64,000 nt of DNA from Oenanthe sinensis (GCA_028671895.1 CM053802.1:17739631-17803630), one strand, 5' to 3'. Shown: positions 11,029 to 24,043, numbered from the stretch's first letter. The notes: generated by a model from the sequence alone, not told the origin. Translations and numbers: made by a program.

Positions 11029-14000
11029 TCAAGCATCATTGAGCGCAAGAACTCCAGGTAGCACTTTCCCCTCTAGAAGCTCCAGACTGGCACCACCTCC
11101 AGTAGAGATGTGACTCATCTTGTCCGCAAGCCCAACTTTTTCCACAGCTGCAACAGAATCACCTCCCCCGATGATTGTTGTAACTCCTTTCGCACTAAGG
11201 TCTGCCAATTTCTTTGCAATTGCCTGATAAGGAACAATACAAGCAACAAGTTCAAGAAGTGACAACAAAATGGAAGTGACTATGGCACAAACCAAGCAGT
11301 ATACTTGAAAAGAAAAAAAACATACATCGGTTCCTGCTGCAAACTTTTCCATCTCAAACACGCCCATTGGTCCATTCCAGATGATAGTTTTTGAAGTATC
11401 CAATGCTTCACTAAATGTTTTAATGGAATCAGGACCAATATCCAAACCCATCCAGCCATCAGGAATACTAGATGATGGAACAGTCTGCAAACCGAGAAGA
11501 ACTCGAGTAAATACGCCATTGGATATCAAAATATTTGCTTGATACCACAAACACATAGATTAAAATTAATTTATTGGGCATCCACTGTGATTGATGATTT
11601 TGGGTTATAAGGGGACCCACTTGCATTGACAAAAGAGAAAATGCAGGAACTGCTTCATCTCAAAGAACCATTCAGATGCATGTAACAGCAAAAGAGCTTA
11701 CCTTACTGTTGGCATCAGCAGCAAACTTATCTGCAATAACCACATCAGAGGGGAGCATAAGTGCTACCCCTTTAGACTTTGCCTTCTCCATTAGTGAGGT
11801 TGCAAGATCAAGCTTGTCTTCCTCCACAAGTGAAGATCCAACTGACAGCCCTTGGGCTTTGTAAAAAGTAAAAATCATTCCTCCACCTAGTATAAGGATG
11901 TTCACCTTTTCCAACAGCGACTCGATCACACCGATCTTACTTGACACCTTTGAACCACCAACAATTGCAGCAAATGGCTTCGTGGGGTTTGAAACGGCAC
12001 CAACTAGAAAGTCAAGCTCCTGATAAAAAAGAGCAACAATTGACAATACACTGGTGAGCAAAATTTAGTGCAACACAGTTCAATGAACTTGGAGGAAAAT
12101 ATACAGTCATCAAATTTACTAGTCCACCAACATCTACGAGTCGCATAATTTATTAACACAACCCTGAAAAAGTGTAGTATGTATTATACTCGTTCTGAAT
12201 ATAATGGCTCAGAAGGAGATAGGTGTCAGATCAAAATCAAGTTTGGCCAAAGAATTGTTGTTAAAAAGTTGTGCTGATGATTAATGATATTGCATTAACT
12301 ATCACCTAATACTTCTCTTAAATCTCGGCGATAAAATAAATGATATACAAGTAGTTGAGCACTTGAGCTACATATCACAAACCTTCTGCATCAGGAAACC
12401 AGCAACAGCAGGCTTCAAATATTTTGCCACACCCTCGGTGGAAGCATGTGCTCGATGGGCAGTGCCAAATGCATCATTAACATATAAATCTGCAAGAGAT
12501 GCTAGCTTCTTTGCAAATTCAGGGTCATTTTTCTCCTCTTCCTTGTAGAACCTCACATTCTCAAGGAGGAGAACACCCCCTTCTGGTATTTCAGCGACCA
12601 GTTTCTCGACTTCCTCACCAATACAGTCATTTGCCATCTTGACCTGATACATGCACGCAAGCAAGTTAAGGACATGAACTCATACCGGCCATATACCCAC
12701 AGTCTAAATCTTAGATATATGTATCACACAACTAAAAATTAACTGTGAAACTAAAAGTTAACTAATACCTCACATCCTAGGAGTTCAGACAGTCTTGGGA
12801 CAAGAGGCTTCAAGCTGTACTTAGGAGTGACACCTTTCGGACGGCCCTGAAAATTGATAATTAAACTAGAATTTCAGATTGAATGTCACAAGATTTATGT
12901 CAACATAAATAATTAATTCGCACGATACCAAAAGTAAACAAAGTGAAAAATAATATTTAAGCAAAAAATATAGAAAATTGAAAAACAACTGGAGGATCTG
13001 AACAATAAACAAGTAACTGCTTAAACATTCTCTAAACAAATCACATTAACCAAGAGTTCCCCAATCATTAACGAAGTAAACTATATTTCTCTTTCCTGCT
13101 TTGAAATTATAATTGAGCACCAAACGAACAGCTAAAGCGAAACATAGTTGAAGTTAAAAGTCTGCTGCTATAAAGAAATATAAAACCACAACTATAATAG
13201 TTAGTTAAAGGCAAAAAGCCATGTGCTTAGGCACAAGTTGCACAAGTAGGCGTGCACTTTGTCCAAGAAAAGAGACTACCTTAATGTGGTTGTATGTGAG
13301 CAAAGTACAAATTTTCTAAACCAATAACATATAAAAGGAGAATGAAAAAGAGGCAAGTAGAAAATGAGATAAAATTAATTAGCAACAAGAAAAAAAATAA
13401 GAACAAGGAGTATGGGCAAAATAAAAATTGCAGAACTACAAAACAAATAATATATTGGAATAAAACTTAACTTTTGAATATGAACAATCTCTCATAAAAT
13501 TCCAAAATGGAGCTAAAGATTATTTTTTTTATCAAAGTTTTCGAATATTAATATACATTTATGTGTTACAGAGAGAGGGGGAGGATCTGTAATATACATT
13601 CATGTGCGTGTTAGAGAGAGGGAGGGTGAGATAGAGACATATGTGTAATATACATTTATGTGTGTTAGAATGAGAGGGGGAGGGTGAGATAGGGACACAC
13701 ACACACACACACACATATATAGAGAGAGAGAGGGAGAGAGAGAATGAGAGATGTGTAATATACCTTTACGTGTGTGTGTGTGTTGGACAGAGAGAGGGGG
13801 GGGCGAAAGGGAGAGATGTGTTAAATATATCTGTGTGTGTTAGAGAGAGAGGGGGAGAGATATGTAAAATATATCTATGTGTATTAGAGAGAGAGAGAGG
13901 AAAGAGAGATGATGAATATACATTTATGTGTATATTAGAGGGAGAGTGTGAGAGATGTAATATACATTTATGTGTGTGCTAGAGAGAGAGAAAGAGAGAG

Positions 14001-14816
14001 GGAGAGAAATGATTAATTTTGATATTAAAATTTAGAAAGAGATTTTTGTAAAAAAATCAGGATATTGTGTGAAATGTTTGAAAGGAATGAACTTATCACA
14101 CATGTTTCAACGTGTTCGGATGGAATGAAATTCAACATATGTGATGGAATGAAATGGGCCTAGGAATGATTCATTCCATTCCTTGGTCCCAACCACACAA
14201 AATGATTTTTCATTCCCACTCCATTCCTGCCAAGTGAACACAGTTGCAGACTCCCTCGTTTAAAAATTTTCAATTAAGAGGGATTAAATCTGTACTTCTG
14301 TTCCATGCCTAGTAGCTAAACCAAGACCTGACACATATGCCACATCATTAATCAATCACACTTTACTCGATATGTTGTATTTAGTTCTGAACTAATAAAA
14401 TTACATATTCAATATTTTCCACCGCGTCTATCATAACAACTAACAATAATCCAGAGGCAATCGCATATCAGTTGACGACACTTAACAGGAGTACAAACTA
14501 ATTAAACATACACACCGAAGAATGTCGATAAAAAAACATAATAATCATAACACCGATAAACAAAATGAGATCTCAATACAATCACTAATAAAAAAAACAT
14601 GCAAGGATACAATAAAATTACCAAGTGAGAGGACAAAATGACTTTAGCAGCATGATCTTTGAGATACTTAATAGTAGGCACAGCGGCGCGAACTCTAGTA
14701 TCATCAGTGATATTCAACTTATCATCCAACGGAACATTCAGATCTACTCTAACGAACACTTTCTTTCCTTTTAGATCGCCTTCTTTTAGTGATCCTACGC
14801 TCTTCTTTGTCGCCAT
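11029..14816 (-). CDS. PGK: phosphoglycerate kinase, cytosolic
   Basis: Six exons join in phase: 14816-14622, 12846-12769, 12643-12383, 12019-11702, 11484-11326 and 11223-11029. They give 401 residues, the usual length of plant cytosolic PGK, and the start MATKKSVGSL shows no transit peptide. The enzyme makes ATP and 3-phosphoglycerate from 1,3-bisphosphoglycerate and ADP in glycolysis. Visible signatures are VFVRVDLNVPLDD (substrate loop), LSSHLGRPKG across intron 1, LLLENVRFYKEEE, FAAIVGGSKVSSKIGV, LILGGGM, WNGPMGVFE and the C-terminal IIGGGDSVAAVEK nucleotide loop with HISTGGGASLELLEGK. No stops or frameshifts. A 5'UTR intron (14821-14902) precedes the ATG. Intron 1 is 1.8 kb and repeat-filled. 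It lies head-to-head with plastid GAPDH, which catalyses the preceding step, about 9 kb away. Confidence 0.97.
13545..14010. repeat. purine-rich minisatellite in PGK intron 1
   Basis: About eight imperfect copies of a 45-100-bp unit: AATATACATTTATGTGTGT followed by TTAGAGAGAGAGGG-type purine runs. Copies start near 13546, 13591, 13648, 13757, 13825, 13868, 13916 and 13960. (AC)n and (GA)n microsatellites are embedded. The PGK sense strand is correspondingly CT-rich. A 70-residue open frame over it is a by-product of the repeat. Confidence 0.9.
14095..14250. mobile_element. short MITE relic in PGK intron 1
   Basis: Contains GGAATGAATGATTC-like and ATTCCATTCC blocks in opposite orientations and ends near CCAAGTGAACACAG, the complement of the GTTCACTTG end seen at 7322 and 7592. 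It probably belongs to that family. Confidence 0.5.
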
Positions 14817-14820
14817 TTCT

Positions 14821-14902
14821 CTGCAAATCAAACATACAAAATATCAATTACTTGAAAATTATTCATGTGTGTGTGTGTGTTTTGAATAGTGATGGGGCTT
14901 AC
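14821..14902 (-). other. 5'UTR intron of PGK
   Basis: On the minus strand the donor CTC/GTAAGC is at 14903/14902 and the acceptor TTTGCAG ends at 14821, four bases before the ATG codon. Leader introns like this often raise expression of housekeeping genes; that role is inferred. Confidence 0.7.
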
Positions 14903-15788
14903 GAGGATAGATGAGGTATGAGATGCTTCTAGCAGAGTGACGAAGAGTTGGGAAAAGATCGAGATGAGATGAGATGAGATTAGATGGGTTTATAGAAGTG
15001 GGAGGGGTGTATCATGCGTAAGTTAAGGGAGTTTAGCTGTAGTGAGCGGGGTGCGTAGTGGTCACACTTACGGGTTATATTAAAATAGGGTCAAATAATG
15101 CCATTTTTATATTATTTTCTTGACTAAGTCGCGGTTTTATAATATTTTTATAGATTAATTAAAATTATTTGGAATTAATTTTATAATTTTAAAAAAAAAT
15201 ATCTAACAAACAATTATAAAATGAATTTATCTAAAATAACTTTATGAATATACATTTTACTCTTATAATAATATATAAATTAGCCCAAATAATTTTGTAA
15301 ATTGATTGCTAAATAAATAATTGATCATTTTTTATATATAAAAATGTGAAATATTTAAATATTATTAAACTAAAGTGGGTTGAAAATTAAATATTTTCTA
15401 TCATCGGTACGATAAAATAAATAATATTATTTAAAATATTATTTACAACTTTCTTACATATTTTTCGCTATCATTTTTTATTTGATTGTCCACCCCAATA
15501 AAGAATAAAAATGGACTTGATTATCTTCAAATGATATTATACATATTATAATTGTTGATTTTCTTCATAATTCAAGTGAGCTTATTTTTTCAAAATCATG
15601 ATATAAATTATTAAATTTTAACATTTAATACGTTTCTTCTAATTCAGTCGCACTCGTTTTAAAAATTTTCGATGAATGAGCCGTTTTATCATTGTTTATA
15701 TACATCTTACGTAGACTTGCATTGATAACATACTAAATAAATTTTATTATTTATAAATAAAAATCATAACATGAGTATTAGAAAAAAA

Positions 15789-15975
15789 TTAATACATAAA
15801 TTCAAGAAAAATTAGAAAAACAGTTTCGAGTAATTTGAGAGCATCTGAGAATTCTCCTTTATTATATATAGATATAGATAATTTAATACATAAATTCTAG
15901 AAAAATTAGAAAATAGTTTCGAGTGATTTGAGAGGGCCTGAGCTTTCTCCTTTATTATATAGATATAGATATAGA
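15789..15975. repeat. tandem duplication, unit of about 104 bp
   Basis: TTAATACATAAATTC begins both copies (15789 and about 15893). Both continue through GTTTCGAGT(A/G)ATTTGAGAG and TTCTCCTTTATTATAT into a GATATA run. Confidence 0.8.
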
Positions 15976-16159
15976 TAGAAAGGGTAAATTATGCAATTTT
16001 TATATTGTTTTATATATAAAGGTTTGTTAGGGATTGTGGTATTATCAATGTAATAAACTAATATTTACTTATATTAATTAATTATTAACTAAGTAAAACA
16101 TACTGTCATATACAGTTTAACATTATGTTTTCAATGTTACTTGTAATAATATGCGCATA

Positions 16160-16600
16160 AGTCAGGTAGGCGACAGTAAGTTTAAATAGTTACTGTCATG
16201 TGTAAATAAAATAAATGATCCATGAAGTGGAAGTTCACAAAGTGTTCATGCACATCATAAATCATATCTTCGACAGTAACATTCTACATCCTGGAGCCCA
16301 CGACAGCACATTCAAGTGACATCAACTTTTGAAACAGACGACAACAACTATTCCTTGCAGTAAACTTGGTGGAGAATGAAGATTCTATGACAACAAGTTC
16401 CACTGACAGCAACTATCCATTCACAGTAAACTTGGCGGAGATTGAAGAATCAAGATATTTTCTGACAGTAGCTTTGGCGGGGAGAGTTGACAGCATGTTT
16501 GGTGGAATGATCGACAGCATGTTTGGTAGAATAGTTGACAATATCTTTGGACGACAACATGTTTTAGAAGACTGATGAGTCCGACAGTAAAGTATGCGGT
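16160..16600. repeat. GACAG-motif cluster with 24-bp tandem repeats
   Basis: The pentamer GACAR occurs a dozen or so times in about 420 bp. At 16486-16555 it becomes a 24-bp tandem repeat (GTTGACAGCATGTTTGGTGG then ATCGACAGCATGTTTGGTAG and a decayed third copy). At about 16170-16197 GACAGTAA pairs with TTACTGTC as a small hairpin. A 69-codon frame (16366-16575) crosses it and would encode a DSMFG repeat; I do not call it a gene. Confidence 0.6.
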
Positions 16601-18399
16601 AACAAAGATGCATATTATATATATTTTTTTAAATGTGTGTATTATATATAAAATTAATTTCAATATGGGATAAATGATAATATATACAGAAGTATACAAG
16701 TTTATTATTCGTTTATAATTTGTATAATGCATTTAAATTAGAGGTGTTCATGTTTTAGTTCGACCAGTATTTATCATTTTTACAAATCAAATTGATAGTA
16801 ATGACTTTATAATTCATTACCAAACCAAATTAATAAAATATATCTTATAAATTGTCAAATATATGTATTTTCCAACTTTTGACATAAACACGACCAATCA
16901 ATTCAAATCAATCCATTTCTGAATCATGGTTTGACTTTAATAATAATTTTTTATAATTTGATTATTTTGTCAAATTGACCATTCAAAAATTTTAATATTT
17001 CTATTTTATTAGTACATTACAAATTTTAAAAAAACCTTTTTTATAAAAGAAAATAATTATAACAATATAATAAAGATATAAACAATAAATTTATTTTGTT
17101 AAAAAAATATGAAGGTATAATCTAAAATTCGAGAAACGTACTTTTACATTATATTAATTTGTTATCAGTCCTAGACACGATCATTCACATATATATTAAA
17201 AATTATTATATGTTATCATTATAAAGTGTATATATATTATTTAATTTAAATAATGTGTTTCAGTTAAATATTTTAAATTAAATATAATAAGTATTTATTA
17301 AAATTATTATTATATTTTTATTACATAATTAGACAATCAATATTTTTTGCAATCTATTTCAAATTTCAAATGTAGTGTATTTTATTTTTTATTTTGAAAA
17401 TCTAGTACGATAAAATGTTTTCCCCTTCTATTATGATTTTAAGAATAAAAATAGGTAGAACAAAATGGTCCATGTTCCAAAATATATGACACAAAAAATA
17501 TAATTACTCAATAAAAAAATTAAAATGTTTATATGATTATTTCAAAAAAAGAAATTAAAAAAGGTTTAGGCCGCGCAGAAAATAATATTGAATTTCCCAC
17601 CGAGTATTGAGTGCAGGAGCAACTAGCAAGTGTATACAACATTATACTACCTGCCCCAAAATAATATTGTAGTAGCTTCCGCATTTTGCTCATGATTTAA
17701 GGGGTAAAAAAGTTACTTCTATTTATTATTTTTAGAATAATAATAATTTAAGTATTATATTTTTATTCATACAAAGAAAATTGAAAAAATTATATATATA
17801 AGTAGTGTTTTTTACATATCAAATTACGTGTAAAAAATCAAAACAACTATTATTTTGAGACGGTGAGAGTTTTAGTGTTAGCCCTTTTTTATCACTTTTT
17901 AAAGTAAAATGATTCAAAATATGACAATTTCAAAAAATGGCCCTTTATATCACAACAAAATGCAATTTTAAATTACATTTTCCAAAAACGCAACTTGTAA
18001 TTATGTTTATTATAAATAAACACATATTTAAGTTTCATTTTTTGAAAAAAAAATAAAAACAAGAAACGCAATTTTAAGTTGCGTTTTCTAAAAAAATAAA
18101 AATTATAATCCGTTACACCAACCTTAGCTTGAAGTATATATAATATATACCTGCAAACAATTGATCACTCGCTTATCAAGACTTCCATTACAGAGAAATG
18201 TAAGATAAAATTACGTTATCTTGTGATAGTTAGGGGCATAGCGCCATATTTTTGAATAGTATTATTTTGAGCATTTTACTATAAAAAATAATAAGTAAAA
18301 ATATTAAGGACCTTTTGTTATACATGCAAAAGCAGTACCCTAAATAAACGTATCTCTGGTTTGAAAACTGTACAAGCAAAGGGTGGTAGTAGTGTGAAA

Positions 18400-19364
18400 A
18401 TGAGTAGTTGGCGAACCCTAATTTTTCGAATTGGCGAAAAACACCCAGACTATGGCGCTACTGTTGATTTCAGAGATCACATTGTCGGTTTTCTTCCTTC
18501 ACTGCTGCTCTTCACCTAATTTCTCTTTATTATTATTATTCATTTAACTTCTCTTTACTATTTGCGAATTTGAGTAATTGAATATGTATGCACCCTCTAT
18601 GGACTCAATTTTATGCTTCTGTTTGCTTGGACAGAATGTCGAATTGTTTTGTATTAATGCAGTTTTTGTAATGAATTGCAGGAGACCTGTTTCGATTTTC
18701 TTCGGCGGGAGCTAGATCACTGTGAGAATGATATTTTCAAGGTACGTGTTTCGATTTTTGTTTTTCGGTTTTTTAACTAATGTATTGAATTTAAGAATGT
18801 GTTGTAGAGGAGAATTTAAGTTCGGATAAAAAATGTAAGGTTGAATTCGGCTTTAGGATGAGTAGTATAAGTATAGATACAGATATGAAGAAATGGCTTG
18901 TGTTAATGGCGATATGGCATGCAGTTGTCCACATGACTTGAACGTATTGTTGCTTGATGATACGTGTAGAAAGAAGATAGTGTGTTTCAGGCTTTCTGTA
19001 AGAGATGGTCTTTCTTATTTTATGCGATTTGAGTAGCATGTATCGATGTGTTGAACAATAAAGTGACTTCATCGATTAAACTTTCGTCAACAGGTGCTGT
19101 TTGCAATTATTATGTGTTTCACAGCTCAATTTGAAGCTGAAATTTGGGAATCTATTATCATATTCTAATTAATTCTTATTTCTCAATTTTGTGAAATCGT
19201 TAATACTTGCTAAACTAGATTTAACGCATGGTTCCCCTTTGGCCCTCTAACGAAGCTTTGTTATATTTGCAAAATTAATTATGACTATATACTCTCTGTT
19301 GTGGCTGTTTCTTCTTGAATGTGTCGAGCAACTACCTCACAAGATTCCTCTGTATGGGACAGTT
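18400..19364 (+). pseudogene. nuclear cap-binding protein subunit 1 (CBP80/ABH1), 5' fragment
   Basis: Three exon-like blocks match the N-terminus of plant CBP80, the large subunit of the nuclear mRNA cap-binding complex. Block one, 18400-18483, encodes MSSWRTLIFRIGEKHPDYG...DFRDHI. Block two, 18682-18741, encodes ETCFDFLRRELDHCENDIFK. Block three, 19308-19364, encodes FLLECVEQLPHKIPLYGTVV. Blocks one and two join in phase with a GT donor (GTCGGT, weak) and an AG acceptor. Block three would need a TG instead of an AG acceptor (19306-19307). The next conserved stretch of the family (GLLNLENEDF) and everything after it is absent before the GAPCp gene at 24044. A full protein is over 800 residues. 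I call it a truncated copy; a conceivable alternative is an expressed short transcript. Confidence 0.85.
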
Positions 19365-20997
19365 GTATGGTGAAACTTTCCTTTTGATTTGTTGTCCTTT
19401 CAAATTTTTTGTTCTGTTTAAATTAATTAGTTTATATTGCTTGTTTATCATGTGTATATAAGACTTCAAATATCTTATGTTTGGCTGGGAAAAATCGAAT
19501 GAAATAAAATAAATTAAAGGCAAATAATGGATGTTGGAGTCAAGATTTGAAAAAAAATAAGTAGATGCAAATTTTGTATGATGAGAATTTTAAAGAAAAC
19601 GGGTTTGGTGGGAAATGGAGTATTCCTTCTCAATTTTTTTTTTTTTTTTTTTTTGGGGGGGTTGAATTGTACTTTAGGTTGTTAGGAATGGAACGAAGGA
19701 ATAAATGAAAATTTAGAACATTGACCCAAATTATAGTTCATATTTCATTCCATTCCATCAATTTTCATTCATTCCAGCCAAACACAACATTAGAATTTTG
19801 TAGTTAGTGTTGCATTTTCACAATTGCTGCTTTTTAGGAAATACTAATGACTTTTGTTGCATCAATATGTAGGTCGGGTTGTTTTAACTACCTTAATCTC
19901 GATTGCTCCAATAAAAATCCAATCTCTTCCAAATTTCTTACCATGAAAATTGATGTATGTATATCATGTGAAGGATATATATGAGATGTTGTACGGATCT
20001 TCATAGAATCATAGGTACTGTGGGTACGATAAAAGCTCAGGGAACAAAACACGGAGAGAGAGTAGTGTTGGATAGAGAGAGAGAGTAGTAAATGAGGGTT
20101 TATGTTTCATGTTGATGACAAACGCCAAGTCAAGTTGCGTTTATATATTAAATGCAAAATTACGTTACATTCATGATTTTTACTTTATCTAATCACGCTT
20201 GTTAAACCCTCGGTTTCAGAAGCAAAAAACCAAGAAAACGTAAATGAAAGTTGTGTTTACAAGATGCTTGGGGTGGTTAAGTATATATCCAACTCTTTTA
20301 ACGTGCCTAAACGAGTCACGGGACCGGGCTTAAGGGTGCAAGTGGGCGACCGCCCGACACTCAAAAATTTAAGGGACACAAATTTTTTTAGAAAAATAAT
20401 ATATATATTATTTAATCCAAAAGTTTATAACAATTTTATTTTAAGAGTATTCAAAGATGTTAAATATTTTATTATTATTTGTAATTGGACATCATACATA
20501 AATCTTCAAGAACAAATGACATTTACTATGCGATGTGTCAACATGTTAAGTAATAAAATAAAGATAAAGATGTTCGTTTTAATAAATTGTTAAAAGTATT
20601 GATATCTTTTGATGATCTTAATATTGAGGATATAAGGGGTTAATGTTAAATAGCGGTTTTAATATGAAAGTTAAAAAATAGAATGTTTAGAAGTGTGATA
20701 ATGATTTTTAAAAAAATTTGGGACCCATTTACCATTTTCATTTCGAGCCCAACAGTATCTCCGACTCAATTCGCGACATTGGGATCATTCTGAGGTGTTC
20801 CAGCTTTTTGTTATCCATCATTCCATGATTTTCTTTTCGTGAAGAACAAAAAAATCTTAGGAATGATGTTTCAAGTGCGGATTGATGACATGAACCCCTG
20901 AATTCACATAAAAGAATCAATTGTTAATATTATCTAAGATAAAAAAGCGTTGAATGATAGTTAGAGCAAACCATTATGACCAACACATTTTTTATAA

Positions 20998-21951
20998 TAT
21001 ATAGACTAAATTGCACTTTGATTACCCGTAATTTTTTATTTTTATATGTTGATAACTAAACTATTATATTAATCAAAGTGATGGTTTTATTTACATTTTT
21101 AATGCACATTAGTGACTCTGCTTTCTACCGTTAAAATTCATTTAACGGCATTAGAATTTCTTGACTAAATTGCACCCATATACATGTAATTTAACTTATT
21201 TAGTATCTTAATGGCCGGAACAAAATTTCTACACTTGCATGATTAAATTTATTTTTTTCTAAAAAAGGGTTCTAAACTATTGTCATTAAAATATGAACCA
21301 CCATTAACTTTTAATTATAAAGGTAAAGTTGTCTCAATAACTATATTATATACGTATTGATCATTTATTTCAAATTTTCAACTTTTAATTTTAAATTTAA
21401 ATAATCACGTGCATACATTATTTAAACAATGTAAACCCTTAATAAAGTGTATACATCATTTAAAACTATATGATAATTAAATAATGTTAAGTATAATAAA
21501 ATGATAAGATACGTTATTTAATAAAATGTTAACAATTAAATTCAAATAATCATGTGCATACATAATTTAAAGTTAACATTTTGTTGATATGATAAATGAT
21601 TAATATGTATATAATATAATCATTAAAATCACTTTACCCTTAAAAGTTAACGTTTTGTTCATATTTTGACGGCAGTGGTTCATGTCCATAATATTTTTTT
21701 TAAAATTAACCATATAAATGTAGACTTTTTTTATTTCAGTTACAAAAATGTAAAATAATTAAAGTGCACACACGCATAATGTAATTTAATCAAGAAACTC
21801 TAATATCGTTATATAGATTTTAACGGAAGGGAAGCGAAATAACCGACATACGTTAAAAATATAAATTTAACTATCATTTTAGCTAGTATAATAAGTTCGC
21901 TACCCACATATAAAAATAAAAAAATACAAACTAGGAACATACAATTTATAA
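20998..21951. mobile_element. foldback element, about 0.95 kb, long diverged TIRs
   Basis: Left arm (from ACTAAATTGCACTTTG) and right arm (reversed, from ATAAATTGTATGTTCC) align over roughly 300 bp. Shared blocks include ATTTTTTTATTTTTATATG, CCGTTAAAATC and AGA(A/G)TTTCTTGA. The middle is AT-rich and non-coding. The arms look about 70% identical by eye, so it is old. Confidence 0.6.
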
Positions 21952-22115
21952 TAGAACCTCGATAAATGAATACACTTGGGACCAAAAATATATATTCATT
22001 TAGCGAGATTATTTATTTATCGATAAATGAATATAATATTTATTTATCGATAAATGAATATTAATTCATTTATATAATAAATTTTCAACTTTTTTCTTTA
22101 TTATATATTTTTATA

Positions 22116-22350
22116 CTCCTTCCATCTCAAAATAATTGTCATGCTCTGACATTTTTTAGTCAAATTAACCAATTTTTGACCGAATATTACACAGAATATA
22201 TAACTATGAAAAAATTAAAAATTATATCATTAGAAAATATATCTAATAAACTTTAAAATGTATTTTTCAGTTTTTGAAAAATGTAAAAAAATAATTTTTA
22301 ATTTACGGTCAAAATTGGATCAATTTGACCACACAAATATCAAAGAGGAG
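22116..22350. mobile_element. Stowaway-like MITE, 235 bp
   Basis: Begins CTCCTTCCATCTCAAAATA after a TA (22114-22115) and ends CAAAGAGGAG before a TA (22351-22352). The arms also share inverted GTCAAA/TTTGAC blocks. TA duplication and CTCC ends fit Tc1/mariner-derived Stowaway elements. Confidence 0.7.
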
Positions 22351-23994
22351 TATATATTATGTTCAAATGTACCTAGAACTCACCGTGGTTTTAACTTTTA
22401 TGTAAATTTTAATTACATTCATTTTTTTTAAATTCTAGATTAGTTGTACTATACATACATGCATGAAATAGATAAAGTGCACAATACTTTATATTACACA
22501 AAATTAAGGATAAGATGCATTTTGGTGGAGGTAAGAAACAATCAATTTTAGAGGCATTTTTAAAAATATATGACTTATTAATATGTTTTAAAATAATTAT
22601 TAGATTAAATGTATTCATATATTATATAAATAAAATATATTATTTGAAATATAGTGATTATTCATTTATATTTACATAGGGCATATAATGATTACATTTT
22701 TATTTATTCGTTTATGCATTTATCGAGTTTATTCATTAAGTCCATTTGCCCGAATTGAGATCAAAGAAATTTATTCATTTGTCGAGATTATTCGTTTATC
22801 GAGGTTCTACTATAATTTAATATACAATTATTAATTTTATAAAAAAATCATCAACTAATTAAATATTTACCTCCTCGATTTTAATAATATAATATAAATA
22901 CAGGACAAACTAAATTTATAGGGCATGTGGTGGGATGTTGAAGCCCATTTAGATATATCTACATGGCAGCCTGACAACTTTATTGGCTGGCCCAATAAAA
23001 TAAAGAAAATCATTTTCTTTAACTCAAAAAAAAAAGGGTTTCATATAGTAGTATATCTTTGACAATACTATATATTTATATTTATACTATGTTAGTTAAA
23101 ATTTATATCAATTTTATTAATTATAATATTTATGTATGAGAATAAGGACTCTCACGTAGATCTTTAGAAAATTTTCTTAATTATAATTGACTTGAGTGCA
23201 TTATATTAATTATTTAACTACTTACTTCCCTTATTTATAAATAAAATAAAATAAATAATAAGTAAGATTTATTTATTTACACTTATATATTGTGATATCA
23301 GGATGGTATCCTAAAATTAATAATCACGATCCTTATTCTCATATAATTATGTATTAAACTAAATTAACTTTCATTAATATTCTAATTAATCAATTCAGTA
23401 ATCAATTAAACAATTTTTTTAAGAATAGTACTAAAGATCTAAAAAATTGTCTAAATTCCCCACCCCCCCCAAATAATATAACATGTCACCTGACAAATTT
23501 TGTACTTCTCTTTTTTAAACACTGCCTGTCTTTTGTCACTCCTGAATTTGGATTCATCGTCCCTCAGTACAAAAATATCTGAATGGTGATTACTTAATTA
23601 GCTTATAAATTATTTAGTAAAAGAATAATAAATAAATGAGAATAATATAAGGTGTTAAAATTTGAAAATCAACGATAAGCATGCTCTGGTCCAACAAAAT
23701 ATATAGCGACATGACAAGGAAATGAAAGTAGGAATAGGACAAGTAACACAAAAGCCAAAAAGATCTATACTTTGTCTGACGTGTCTTCCAAGAGCATTGC
23801 CAGCTCAGCTCTGAACTACCCAACAAACTCCCGACTTATGTACAGTTAAAACACAAAGTGTTAGGTGTGATACACACACTTGTTGTACGTATAATACTAC
23901 TACTATATGTGTTGTGTTCTTAGGAATCTCCGCAGCCGTAGCGTTTTTATAACCAATCTCTCTCCCCAACTCTATTCGCCTTCGAAAGCCCAAT

Positions 23995-24015
23995 AAACCC
24001 TAGTTTCTGTGGGCC
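23995..24015 (+). promoter_or_regulatory. telo-box and site II-like motif upstream of GAPCp
   Basis: AAACCCTA (23995-24002) and TGGGCC (24010-24015) lie 30-50 bp before the ATG. This pair is common in plant housekeeping and growth-related promoters or leaders. Function here is inferred. Confidence 0.5.
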
Positions 24016-24043
24016 CCATTGACTCAAATTTTAAGCTTTGGGA

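Larger units (their letters stand above)
15060..18399. other. AT-rich repeat-bearing intergenic region
   Basis: Between the PGK promoter and the CBP80 fragment I see no gene. It contains a tandem duplication (15789-15975) and a GACAG-rich tract (16160-16600). At 17860-18240 there is a sequence rich in short inverted ACGCAA/TTGCGT motifs. The rest is featureless AT-rich DNA. Confidence 0.6.
19365..24043. other. intergenic, repeats, GAPCp promoter region
   Basis: No coding sequence recognised. It contains a poly-T run near 19637-19655, a MITE relic (about 19640-19790) with GGAATGGAA motifs, a possible transposon relic at 20310-20760 (GGGACACAAATTT and its approximate complement), a long inverted-repeat element (20998-21951), a Stowaway-like MITE (22116-22350) and a C9 run at about 23463. 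The last 100 bp are the GAPCp leader. Confidence 0.55.

Noticed and set aside
13770..13982. 70-codon frame in PGK intron 1
   Set aside because: It is a translation of the GA/GT minisatellite, with no protein-like composition.
16366..16575. 69-codon frame with DSMFG repeats
   Set aside because: It arises from a 24-bp tandem repeat, with no homologue known to me and no promoter evidence; kept only as a finding.
20310..20920. Possible hAT-like relic with GGGACACAAATTT and its partial complement
   Set aside because: The ends and target duplication could not be fixed and the open frames match nothing, so it is only mentioned in the intergenic entry.
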